DNA from: Gaiellasilicea sp963765705
GTDB lineage: Bacteria > Actinomycetota > Thermoleophilia > Gaiellales > Gaiellaceae
Direction of reading: 5' to 3'
Length of the DNA stretch: 64,000 bases
NCBI GenBank assembly: GCA_963765705.1
Contig: CAVXXJ010000013.1
Span: 1 to 64,000, forward strand
Shown: piece after piece, positions 35,520 through 43,386 of the stretch
Layout: each line of letters starts with the position of its first letter
Numbering within the stretch: position 1 is the stretch's first letter
The notes under the pieces: generated by a model
What the model was told of the DNA's origin: nothing
What the model saw: the letters and a program-made list of their open reading frames with translations, nothing else
Databases searched by the model: none
Made by a program: the position numbers and the translations under genes

Positions 35520-36742
35520 GACAGAAGCCCGAACAACCAGCAGCGAGCGGCCCGCCACGGCGGGCCGCTCGCCTGCTCCTGCTCGGGCTCGCAGGGCTGG
35601 TCGTGGTAGTGGTGTCGGTCGCGCTGCTTGCCCTCCGCGGGGGCGGGGAGAAGGCGGAAGGGCCCGTCGCAGTCGACCTCGGCGAGTGCAATGGCCTGCT
35701 CAGCGATGACGTAAAGGACTGCTGGATCCGCAGCTTCCAGAGGCTCGTGGACGGCAGGGACGATCCCAAGCCGGCGGTCGCGGCGATCGAGCGGGCCGTC
35801 AGACGCGAGGGGGGCTTTCTGCTCTCGAGCTGTCACGGGGTGATGCACACGGTGGGGCGAACGTACGCGCTCGAGCAGGAGGCGTCGCTCGCCGACCTGA
35901 AGGACTACCTGCCCCGGAGCAACGATCCCAGCTGCAGCGCGGGCTTCGCGCACGGGCTCGTGACGGGCGTTGCGCCGTCGATCGATCCGCGCGAGCCGCG
36001 CGAGGCCGCGGAGGTCTGCGCGGACGAGCCGACCCGCTACCGGCGCTACAGCTGCGTCCACGGGCTCGGTCACGCGTTCATGCGGATCTACAACGACCGC
36101 TTGAAGCCTGCGCTCGCCCTCTGCACCGCGTTGGGCGCGCAGGTGGCGCCCGACTGCGCGCAGGGCGCCTATCACGACTACTGGTTCGCGGTCATCGGGG
36201 TCGACGAAGCGTCCCTGCCCGGCGTGGCGGTCACCAAGCCGAGCGAGCTCTGCGGCAACCAGCCCCTCGCCTTCGTGCGGCCGTGCTGGTATCGCGCGTT
36301 CGTCGACAACCGGCCCGCCGGGATCATCCCCGACTCACCGGAGTACTTCGACGTGCTCTGCAAGGGCCTGGCAGGGCTGCAGCACGAGGCCTGCGTGACG
36401 GCGGTGTCCGTGATCGGCCCCGCCGATCCCGCGGAGCAGATCGCGCTCTGCGCGCAGCTCGTGGATCCGGGGGACGGCGCCAGCTGCGTCCGCGGGGTGA
36501 AGGTGCAGAACCTGCTGGGGGCTCCGAACGACGACTTCGTTCGGCTAATCGGCCGCTGCGAGCTCTTCTCGACTTCGGAGACCGCCCGCGGCGCCTGCTA
36601 CCGCTGGCTGGGCAAGACGATCACCGTCATCACCGACGGCGCGTTTGCCCGCCGGGGTTGCCCGGCCCTGTCCGGCACGGCACGCAGCGAGTGCGCCGCC
36701 GGCGCGCGCAGCGTCGACGACGCACTCGTCACGTTCAGCTAG
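35453..36742 (+). CDS. Membrane-anchored protein with repeated C-x-x-G-x-x-H motifs
   Basis: Unrecognised family, up to 429 aa. Residues about 36-62 form a basic flank and signal anchor (RRAARLLLLGLAGLVVVVVS); the rest is extracytoplasmic. Cysteine motifs recur every 34-43 residues: CHGVMH (127), CSAGFAH (161), CVHGLGH (201), CAQGAYH (235), CWYRAF (278), then degenerate CKGLAG (303), CVRGVK (345), CYRWLG (382). The pattern suggests a helical repeat with metal-binding or disulfide sites. Start uncertain: the only conventional codon before the anchor is GTG 35453, inside the carboxypeptidase gene; otherwise a GTG within the hydrophobic run near 35600. Confidence 0.65.
   Translation: MAGDGHQGQPVDGLEDVHDQAVGQKPEQPAASGPPRRAARLLLLGLAGLVVVVVSVALLALRGGGEKAEGPVAVDLGECNGLLSDDVKDCWIRSFQRLVDGRDDPKPAVAAIERAVRREGGFLLSSCHGVMHTVGRTYALEQEASLADLKDYLPRSNDPSCSAGFAHGLVTGVAPSIDPREPREAAEVCADEPTRYRRYSCVHGLGHAFMRIYNDRLKPALALCTALGAQVAPDCAQGAYHDYWFAVIGVDEASLPGVAVTKPSELCGNQPLAFVRPCWYRAFVDNRPAGIIPDSPEYFDVLCKGLAGLQHEACVTAVSVIGPADPAEQIALCAQLVDPGDGASCVRGVKVQNLLGAPNDDFVRLIGRCELFSTSETARGACYRWLGKTITVITDGAFARRGCPALSGTARSECAAGARSVDDALVTFS
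35543..35572 (+). terminator. 14-bp perfect hairpin after carboxypeptidase gene
   Basis: Arms 35543-35556 and 35559-35572 are exact reverse complements with a two-base centre, beginning 23 bases after the carboxypeptidase stop. It also lies inside the possible N-terminal coding region of the next gene, which is odd for a terminator and adds to doubt about that gene's start. Confidence 0.6.
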
Positions 36743-37644
36743 CCGGCCTTGACGACGTGGTAGCTCTGGTCCGTCGGCGTGGTCGTGCCGAAGCGGGCAT
36801 TGACGACGTAGAGCCGCTTGCCGGCGCGGTCGATCGTCGTCGGCACGTCGAAGTCCGGATCGGTGATCGTCTGGACGAGCGTGGCCTTCGTCAGGCCGTC
36901 GGACAGCTTGAAGACGGCGATCTTGTTCGCCCTGTTCTGGACGACGTAGAGCGTCTTCCCTTGCAGGAGCAGTCCGTCGCCGTTCACGAGGTCGTAGGTG
37001 CCGATGTCGATCGTCTTCGCGGCGCCCGTGGACGGGTCGATCAGCAAGAGCTTCTTCGAGAAGCTGTGCACGGCGATCAGCGTCTTGCCGTTCTTTGTCG
37101 CGACGATGCCGTTCAAGTTGAACTGACCGGCGACGTGCACGTACTCGCCGCCCAGTGGGATCGTCGTCAGCGCACCCGGTGCCCCGTTCTTCGCGAGCGC
37201 GAGCCGGTAGAGCACGGGGCGCTGCGAGTCGGTGAAGAAGGCGGCCTTCTTCGTCACGACGACGTCGTTGATGAACGTTCCGGGCGGTGTCGCAAGCTGG
37301 ATCTCGTGCAGCAGCGCGCCCGTCTTCGCGTCGTATGCGCGCGCGGTGCCGAACCCGGCGCCGGCGACCCACAGGACGCCGCGGGTGTACTCGATCCCCG
37401 TGGCACCGCGCGTCATCGGTGTCGTGGCGCCTGCGACAAGTATCCGGCCGGTGCCCTTGCGCAGGTCGCCGACCCAGATGGCCCCGTTCGCAACGGAGCC
37501 GGTGTAGAACGTGTTGCCGCGCGTCTCGATCCCTTCGGGCGCGAAACCGTTCGGCAGCGCGATCTTCTCCGGATAGCTGCCTTGGGCGAGCGCGACCGGC
37601 ACAGCCAGTGCCGCGAACGCGAGCGCGATGATGAGCCTTCGCAT
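36739..37644 (-). CDS. Secreted beta-propeller (SMP-30/NHL-like)
   Basis: A 301-aa exported protein: signal peptide (residues 1-20, LIIALAFAALAVPVALAQ) and repeated blades with N-D-V-V-V, L-N-G-I-V and N-G-D-G-L turns (GTFINDVVVTKKAAFFTDS, QFNLNGIVATKNGKTLIAVH, YDLVNGDGLLLQGKTLYVVQ), typical of SMP-30/gluconolactonase-like propellers. ATG at 37644 has GAGGGGG upstream and is preferred over an in-frame codon at 37689. Its stop overlaps that of the convergent Cys/His repeat gene by four bases. Ligand unknown. Confidence 0.82.
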   Translation of the reverse strand: MRRLIIALAFAALAVPVALAQGSYPEKIALPNGFAPEGIETRGNTFYTGSVANGAIWVGDLRKGTGRILVAGATTPMTRGATGIEYTRGVLWVAGAGFGTARAYDAKTGALLHEIQLATPPGTFINDVVVTKKAAFFTDSQRPVLYRLALAKNGAPGALTTIPLGGEYVHVAGQFNLNGIVATKNGKTLIAVHSFSKKLLLIDPSTGAAKTIDIGTYDLVNGDGLLLQGKTLYVVQNRANKIAVFKLSDGLTKATLVQTITDPDFDVPTTIDRAGKRLYVVNARFGTTTPTDQSYHVVKAG

Positions 37645-37696
37645 ACGGGTCCCCCTCACGGTTGTGGTGTCAAGTATTTCTCCCCTCAACGATTTA

Positions 37697-37709
37697 CGGT
37701 TTTCTGCAA
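37697..37709 (-). promoter_or_regulatory. TTGCAGAAAACCG motif upstream of secreted propeller gene
   Basis: On the minus strand this reads TTGCAGAAAACCG, 52 bases before the ATG at 37644. A 12/13 match, TTGTAGAAAACCG, occurs 56 bases before the start of the giant PLGAI-repeat gene (55145-55157). The shared sequence, spacing and AT-rich character suggest a common promoter element or operator. It also lies 58 bases before the divergent decarboxylase gene. Confidence 0.4.
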
Positions 37710-37754
37710 CTGAAACCGCGGAAGTGACCGTCCCACCGGGTTAGGCTCGCTCAC

Positions 37755-39590
37755 GTGCCGTCGGAGAGGAGCAGACTCGAGCTGGATGCCGAGCGGATGC
37801 GCGAGCTCGGCTACCGCACGGTCGACGCGCTCGTCGACTGGCTCGGCGACGGCTCGCAGCCGCCGTTGCAGCGTGCCGCACCGGGTGAGATCGCCGCCAG
37901 GCTTGCGCAGGCGCCCACCGAGGAGGGAGAGCCGTTCGAGCGGGTGCTCGAGGCGCTGTTCCGTGACGTCCTTCCGTATACGAGCCGCACCGCCCACCCT
38001 CGCTACTTCGCCTTCGTACCGGCCGCCGGTACGTGGCCCGGAGCGCTCGGAGACTTCGTCGCGAGCGCGTGCAACGTGTACGCGGGGTCGTGGATGGAGT
38101 CGGCCGGCCCGACCCAGCTGGAAATGGAAGTTCTCGGGTGGTTCAAGGACTGGATCGGATACCCGGCTGAGGCCGCGGGGTCGCTCGTCACCGGCGGCTC
38201 GGCCGCGAACCTGACCGCACTGGCCTGCGCGCGCGAGACCCTGATCGGCTCGATGAGCGACGACCTCGTGATCTACGTCTCCGATCAGGCGCACTCCTCG
38301 CTCGCACGGGCCGCGCGCACGCTCGGCTTCCGGCCCGACCAGGTGCGGGTCCTGCCCGTCGGCGAGGACCTGCGGCTCAAGCCGGCGACGCTCGCCGACG
38401 CGATCGCGGTCGACCTGGCAGGGGGCCGGCGGCCGTTTCTCGCGGTCGCGAACGCGGGCGCGACGAGCGCCGGCGCGGTCGACCCGCTGGGAGAGCTGGC
38501 CGACCTCTGCCGTCAGCACGGGATCTGGCTCCACGTCGACGCCGCGTACGGCGGCTTCGCCGTCCTGACCAAGCGCGGACGGGCGGCACTCGACGGCATC
38601 GCGCTCGCCGACTCGATCACGCTCGACCCGCACAAATGGCTGTACCAGCCGTACGAGTGCGGTTGCCTGCTCGTGCGTGACGGCAGAGCGCTGCGGCACG
38701 CGTTCGAGATCAGCTCCGACTACCTCCGCGACGCGGCCGCCACGGAGGTCGAGGTGAACTTCGCCGATCTCGGCCTGCAGCTCACGCGGACGACGCGGGC
38801 GTTCAAGCTGTGGTTCTCGTTGCGCACGTTCGGCCTCGACGCGTTCCGGGCCTCGATCGATCGCTGTCTCGATCTCGCCGAGCTCGCCGGAGCCCGCATC
38901 GAGGCGAGCGAGCAGCTCGAGCTGGCCGCGCCCGTCTCGCTCGGCGTCGTCTGCTTCCGCCGCCGCCCGCACGCCGACGAAGACGACGAGTGGCTGACGG
39001 ACGGGCTCGTCGCCGCGCTCGAGCAGAGCGGCGTCGGCTTCATCTCGTCGACCCGCGTGCACGGGTTACCGGCGCTGCGCCTGTGCATCCTCAACCACAC
39101 GAGCACGGCGAACGACGTCGAGCAGGTGATCGCGTTCCTGGAGTCGGCGGAGCCTGTCGCCGCTCCGGCGGGATACGACCCGCACGCGGACGTCGGCGAC
39201 TCGGTACCCGTGTTCGCACGGCTCGAGGCCGCGGAAGCCGAGTTGCTGGCGACGCTCTCGACAGAGCTCCGCGCGGCGGAGGGCGACACGATCGTCGCGC
39301 GCTGGGAGACGAGCCGCGACTTCTTCGTGCTCGAGGAGGGAGCCGTCGACGTCGTCATCGGCGAGGAGGTCGTCTCGACTCTCCGTGCCGGCGAGTGCTT
39401 CGGCGAGATCGCAGCGCTCGAATGGGGAGCCGGCTACGCGCGTTCGAGGATCGCGACGGTGATCGCACGGCGAGACGTTCGCCTGCGCGTGCTCGAGCCG
39501 GACGCGCTGGCGCGCTTGCTCGAGGCCTTCCCTCGGCTCGAGCGTGAGATCAGGCGGCGTGCGTACGACCGGCTCCGCCAGCTCGGATGA
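37755..39590 (+). CDS. PLP-dependent group II decarboxylase with C-terminal cNMP-binding domain
   Basis: A 611-aa fusion. Residues 1-470 are an aromatic-amino-acid/glutamate-type decarboxylase: HPRYFAFVPAAGTWPG, TGGSAANLTAL, His180 (DQAHSS) stacking on PLP, Asp262 (HVDAAYGG) and Schiff-base Lys294 (LDPHKWLYQP). Residues about 480-611 form a Crp-like cyclic-nucleotide-binding domain whose phosphate cassette keeps the Glu and Arg (CFGEIAALEW ... SRIATV) with a longer loop than usual. Such a tail is unusual on a decarboxylase and implies cyclic-nucleotide control. GTG at 37755. First gene of an operon with an MFS-cNMP fusion and agmatinase. Substrate not determinable. Confidence 0.85.
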   Translation: MPSERSRLELDAERMRELGYRTVDALVDWLGDGSQPPLQRAAPGEIAARLAQAPTEEGEPFERVLEALFRDVLPYTSRTAHPRYFAFVPAAGTWPGALGDFVASACNVYAGSWMESAGPTQLEMEVLGWFKDWIGYPAEAAGSLVTGGSAANLTALACARETLIGSMSDDLVIYVSDQAHSSLARAARTLGFRPDQVRVLPVGEDLRLKPATLADAIAVDLAGGRRPFLAVANAGATSAGAVDPLGELADLCRQHGIWLHVDAAYGGFAVLTKRGRAALDGIALADSITLDPHKWLYQPYECGCLLVRDGRALRHAFEISSDYLRDAAATEVEVNFADLGLQLTRTTRAFKLWFSLRTFGLDAFRASIDRCLDLAELAGARIEASEQLELAAPVSLGVVCFRRRPHADEDDEWLTDGLVAALEQSGVGFISSTRVHGLPALRLCILNHTSTANDVEQVIAFLESAEPVAAPAGYDPHADVGDSVPVFARLEAAEAELLATLSTELRAAEGDTIVARWETSRDFFVLEEGAVDVVIGEEVVSTLRAGECFGEIAALEWGAGYARSRIATVIARRDVRLRVLEPDALARLLEAFPRLEREIRRRAYDRLRQLG

Positions 39591-41218
39591 GCTACGCGGC
39601 CGGGATCCCGCGCGTCCTCGGCGGTGTGTTCCGCAACCGCGAGCTGCGCCGGGTGCAGCTCGCGTTCGCCTGCTTCAACGCAGCCGAATGGGGCGTCTGG
39701 ATCGCGATGCTCGTCTACGCGTACGACCAGGGCGGCGCGACGACCGCAGGCCTCGTGGCCCTGGCGCAGCTCGTTCCGGCGGCGCTCTTCGCTCCGATTG
39801 CCGCCTCGCTCGGAGACCGGCTCCCCGCGGGCCGGGTTCTGGCGCTGGGCTATCTCGCTCAGGCGGCAGGGATGGCGCTGACGGCCGCCGTGCTGCTCGC
39901 AGATGGACCCCCGATCGCCGCCTACGCCTGCGCCGCGATCGCTGCGACCGCGGTGACCGTGACCAGGCCCGCGCAGGCTGTCCTCGCACCGTCGCTCGCC
40001 CGCACACCGGAGGAGCTGACGGCTTCCAACGTCGTCGCCGGCTGGGTCGAGAGCGCGAGCCTGCTGGCTGCTCCGGCACTCGCGGGGGTCCTGCTCGGGC
40101 TCTCGGGCGCCGGGGTGGTGTTCGCCGTCATGTCGGTGGTGGCGCTCGTCGCCGCTCTGCTCGTCGCTCCGATCCGCGGGCCGGCCGCCACCGGAGGCGG
40201 AGGGTCCGTGGTCGCGGACACGATCGCCGGGCTTCGGATCGTCGCGCACGAGCCCGGGCCTCGCGCGCTGATCTGGCTCCTCGGGCTCCAGGCGATGGCG
40301 ATCGGGGCGCTCGACGTGCTCTATGTCGTGCTCGCGGTCGCCGTGCTCGGGCACGGGGGAGAGACCGCGGGGTACCTCAACGCCGCCTTCGGCGCCGGCG
40401 GGGTGCTGGGCGTGGTGGCCACGGTTGCGCTCGTCGGACGGAGCCGGCTTGCCCTGCCCCTCGCCGGAGGCCTCGTCGTCTGGGCCGCGGCTCTCGCGGG
40501 CATCGGCGCCGTCTCCTCGACGACTGCAGCGCTGGCGCTGCTCGCCGCCGCCGGCGCCGGCCGGACCGTGCTCGACGTCGCGGGACGCACGTTGCTACAG
40601 CGGCTGGCGCAACCGGAGGCGCTCGGGCGCGTGTTCGGCCTGCTCGAGAGCGTGACGATGGCCGGGCTTGCCGTCGGCTCCGTGATCGCACCGGTGTTCG
40701 TCGCGCTCGCCGGGGGTGGTGGGGCGTTCATCTGCCTGGCGCTGTTGCTGCCTCTTTCCATGCTGCTGGTGTTCCGGAGCCTGCTGGCGGCAGACCAGGC
40801 CGTGCTGCCGATCGTCGAGATCGCGCGCCTCCGCGCGCTGCCGTTCTTCGCTCCGCTCGCTGCTCCCGAGCTCGAGATGCTCGCGCGGGCGCTCGAGCCG
40901 CTCGAGGTACCCGAGGGGGAGGCGGTCGTCCGCGAAGGCGAGCCGGGCGACCGGTTCTACGTGGTCGCGGACGGTGAGGTGGAGGTCACCGTCGGAGGCG
41001 CGCACGTCAAGCGGCTCGGGCGAGGTGACTGCTTCGGCGAGATCGCGTTGATCCGGAACGCCCCTCGCATGGCGACGGTGACCGCCCGGTCGGCGTGCCG
41101 CCTCGACGTTCTCGACAAGAATTCCTTCGTCACCGTCGTCACGGGGCACAGCCTGAGCGCGAGGGCGTTGGACGAGCTCGTGCAGCAACGGCTCGCAGAA
41201 GCGAAGATCGTCTCGTGA
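39587..41218 (+). CDS. MFS transporter with C-terminal cNMP-binding domain
   Basis: A 543-aa fusion. Residues 1-405 are an MFS transporter of the EntS/MFS_3-like group (AFACFNAAEWGVWIAMLVYA, then about twelve helices with QPEALGRVFGLLESV near 340). Residues about 418-540 are a cyclic-nucleotide-binding domain: VREGEPGDRFYVVADGEVEV and the cassette CFGEIALIRNAPRMATV with conserved Glu and Arg. The ATG overlaps the decarboxylase stop (ATGA) and the TGA overlaps the agmatinase GTG, so all three are translationally coupled. Substrate might be the amine made by the decarboxylase (inference). Confidence 0.88.
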   Translation: MSYAAGIPRVLGGVFRNRELRRVQLAFACFNAAEWGVWIAMLVYAYDQGGATTAGLVALAQLVPAALFAPIAASLGDRLPAGRVLALGYLAQAAGMALTAAVLLADGPPIAAYACAAIAATAVTVTRPAQAVLAPSLARTPEELTASNVVAGWVESASLLAAPALAGVLLGLSGAGVVFAVMSVVALVAALLVAPIRGPAATGGGGSVVADTIAGLRIVAHEPGPRALIWLLGLQAMAIGALDVLYVVLAVAVLGHGGETAGYLNAAFGAGGVLGVVATVALVGRSRLALPLAGGLVVWAAALAGIGAVSSTTAALALLAAAGAGRTVLDVAGRTLLQRLAQPEALGRVFGLLESVTMAGLAVGSVIAPVFVALAGGGGAFICLALLLPLSMLLVFRSLLAADQAVLPIVEIARLRALPFFAPLAAPELEMLARALEPLEVPEGEAVVREGEPGDRFYVVADGEVEVTVGGAHVKRLGRGDCFGEIALIRNAPRMATVTARSACRLDVLDKNSFVTVVTGHSLSARALDELVQQRLAEAKIVS

Positions 41219-42206
41219 TCGATCCGCTCCAGCGCTGGCGCGAGCACGGCGAGAAGCCCGACTACGCGGGGCCGTTGAGCTTCGGCAGCGCTCCGTACAC
41301 GCAGGATCCAGCGCTGCTCGCCGGCTTCGACGTCGCGATCGTCGGCGCGCCGACCGACGACCTCGTCTCGGATCGCCCGGGAACTCGATTCGCACCCCGT
41401 GCGATTCGAGCCGCGAGTTGTCCTTCCGGCCCGCATCTGGAGACGAAGGTGGACGCGTTCGCGGCGCTTCGCATCGTCGACTACGGGGACGCGCCCGTCC
41501 TCCCCGCGGATCCCGCCCGCTCGGCTGTCGCGATCGAGCGAACCGTCGGCGAGGTCCTCGATGCGGGCCTGATCCCGATCGTCCTCGGCGGCGACCACTC
41601 GATTGCTGAGCCGGACATCGCGGCCTGCGCGGCCCGCCATGGCCCGGTGGGTCTCGTCCATTTCGACACGCACACGGATACCGGCACCGAGGTCTTCGGC
41701 GTCGAGGTGTCGCACGGGACGCCGATGTACCGGCTCGTGCGCAGCGGGGCGGTCGACCCGACGCGATATGTCCAGATCGGCATTCGCGGCTACTGGCCCG
41801 GCGAGCGCGAGTTCACCTGGCAGGCCGAGCAGGGGATCACGTCGATCTTCATGCACGAGGTCCGTGACGAGGGCATCGACGCCGCCGTCGAGCGAGCGGT
41901 AGGCGCCGTCGGCGCCGGGCCGGTCTTCCTGTCCGTCGACGTCGACGTGCTCGATCCCGCTTTCGCACCCGGCACGGGAACGCCCGAGCCCGGTGGCATG
42001 ACGAGCGCCGACCTGCTCAAGGCGGTCCGCGTGGTCGCCGAACGGCTCGAGCTCGTCGGCGCCGACGTCGTCGAGGTGATCCCGACGGCCGTCGGTTCGG
42101 CCGACATCACGGCGCTCGTCGCGGAGCGCATCGTGCGCGAGATCCTGACCGGGATCGCGATCAGGCGGGCTGGGCCAGCGCTGGGCCAGCGGCTGGGCCA
42201 GCGTGA
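41215..42206 (+). CDS. speB: Agmatinase / ureohydrolase family (one base missing)
   Basis: Mn-dependent ureohydrolase that splits agmatine to putrescine and urea. Metal ligands: GGDHSI, HFDTHTDTG and SVDVDVLDPAFAPGTGTPEPGG. GTG at 41215 overlaps the MFS stop. As sequenced the frame runs on for 700 bases over the opposite-strand gene; adding one G to the second copy of a 12-bp tandem repeat (42180-42190) gives a stop at 42204-42206, a 330-aa product and an AGPA-repeat C terminus. The same repair fixes the convergent gene. Substrate could also be guanidinobutyrate or a related compound, but the neighbouring agmatine deiminase supports agmatine. Confidence 0.85.
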
Positions 42207-43155
42207 TGCAGTGCGCGCCGCCGCCGCGGCGGGCGAGGTTGGTCGCGGGGACACCGACGACCTTCCGATCGGGGAAGACCGACTGCACCTGCGCGAGCCC
42301 TTCCGGATCGGAGGGCAGGCAGGCGAGCGGGACGATCACGCAGCCGTTGCCGACGTAGAAGTTCAGGTACGGCAGCGCGATGCGGCGTCCCGCCCACTGG
42401 CGGTAGGGGAGGACGTCGAGCTCGACCACCTCGAGCCCGGCGATCTCGAGCACCACGCGATTTGCCTCCAGCCTGGCGTGGTTCGGATCGTCGCGGTCGC
42501 GGACCGTCTGGCAGAGGACGCGATTGGGGGCGACGAACGCCGCCACGTTGTCGACGTGGCCGCCGGTGCGATCCTCGAGCAGGCCGTGCTCCAGCCAGAT
42601 CGTGCGCTCGATGCCGAGAAAATCGCGGAACGCGGCCTCGCACTCCACGCGCGTGACGCCGGGATTCCGCCGCTCGTCGAGGATCGTGGGCTCCGCCGCG
42701 ATCAGCGTGCCCTCGCCGTCCGCGCTGACGGCGCCTCCTTCGAGCACGATCGGGGCCGTGACCCGGTCGAACCCGAGCCACTCGGCCAGGCTCGCCCCGA
42801 TCGCCTCCCCGTGCGACGCGGCAGGGAGCGTCTCGCCCCAGCCGTTGAAGAGGAAGTCGACGCCGACGAGCTCGTCCCGCCTGCGGGTGAAGATCGGGCC
42901 GGAGTCGCGTAGCCAGGCTTCGCCGAGCGGGAGCTCGACGACATCGATGCCGGGCCCGCAGTACGCGGCGGCCTCAGGTCCGAAGCCGGGCCTTGCGACC
43001 ACGAGCACAGGCTCGAAGTCCGCGATCGCCCTCGCCACGTGTGCGTAGTCGGTCTTCGCGGCCGTGATCAGCCTTCGCGACACGAGGTCCGCGCCCGGCC
43101 AGGAGATGATGCAGCGCTCGTGCGGCTCCCACTCCGCCGGCGTGACGACGTTCAT
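42161..43155 (-). CDS. aguA: Agmatine deiminase (one base missing)
   Basis: Hydrolyses agmatine to N-carbamoylputrescine and ammonia; peptidyl-arginine-deiminase fold. The protein shows WPGADLVSR, WLRDSGPIFTRR, FLFNGWGE, IVLEGGAVSADGEGT, EDRTGGHVDNVAAFV and the nucleophile in GGGAHCITLAQP. Without repair it reads far past the family end; the added base at the tandem repeat gives a stop at 42161-42163 and 331 residues ending in LAQP repeats. ATG at 43155 (or GTG 43158). It overlaps the agmatinase 3' end by 46 bases. The adjacent double-glycine peptide gene ends 31 bases upstream. Confidence 0.88.
42168..42202. repeat. 12-bp tandem repeat in overlapping 3' ends of speB and aguA
   Basis: Three copies of GGCTGGGCCAGC; the first (42168-42179) and third (42191-42202) are 12 bp and the middle (42180-42190) lacks one G. 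It encodes AGPA units on the plus strand and LAQP units on the minus strand. Confidence 0.8.
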
Positions 43156-43185
43156 CACGCCGGCGCGGTCAACTGACGGGTGGGC

Positions 43186-43329
43186 CTAGGGCTCCTTCTT
43201 CCCCCACTTGATTGCGCGCTGCCCGCCCTTGACGTCCTCGGCCTGTTGCTGCGTGACGTCGAGGTCGTCCATCTCGTCGCGCTTGTCGGTCTCCCGATCC
43301 TCGTTCGCCTTCTTCTCGTCGTGCTCCAT
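43186..43329 (-). CDS. Double-glycine leader mini-peptide 1
   Basis: A 47-residue peptide too short for routine gene calling. It opens MEHDEKKANED, has a charged linker, then DLDVTQQQAEDVKGG (residues 22-36) and an 11-residue basic tail QRAIKWGKKEP. Relative to the glycines, Val is at -4, Ala -7, Val -12 and Leu -14, as in C39-processed leaders. The ATG is preceded by AGGAAAGGGG at a normal distance. Minus strand like the C39 exporter at 45-48 kb, 57 bases after the methyltransferase stop. If cleaved after Gly-Gly it would release a small cationic peptide. No Cys, so no lanthionine or disulfide type. Confidence 0.78.
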   Translation of the reverse strand: MEHDEKKANEDRETDKRDEMDDLDVTQQQAEDVKGGQRAIKWGKKEP

Positions 43330-43386
43330 CGGTTGTCCCCTTTCCTTGGGTGAGCCCATCGAGTCTTGCGCGCACCGCGGCGCAAG

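Noticed and set aside
32322..35558. 1078-codon open frame on the minus strand
   Set aside because: Exactly antisense to the secreted carboxypeptidase, whose catalytic motifs are complete.
42207..42912. Long C-terminal extension of agmatinase
   Set aside because: It is the antisense of agmatine deiminase; a one-base repair in the tandem repeat gives a normal stop.
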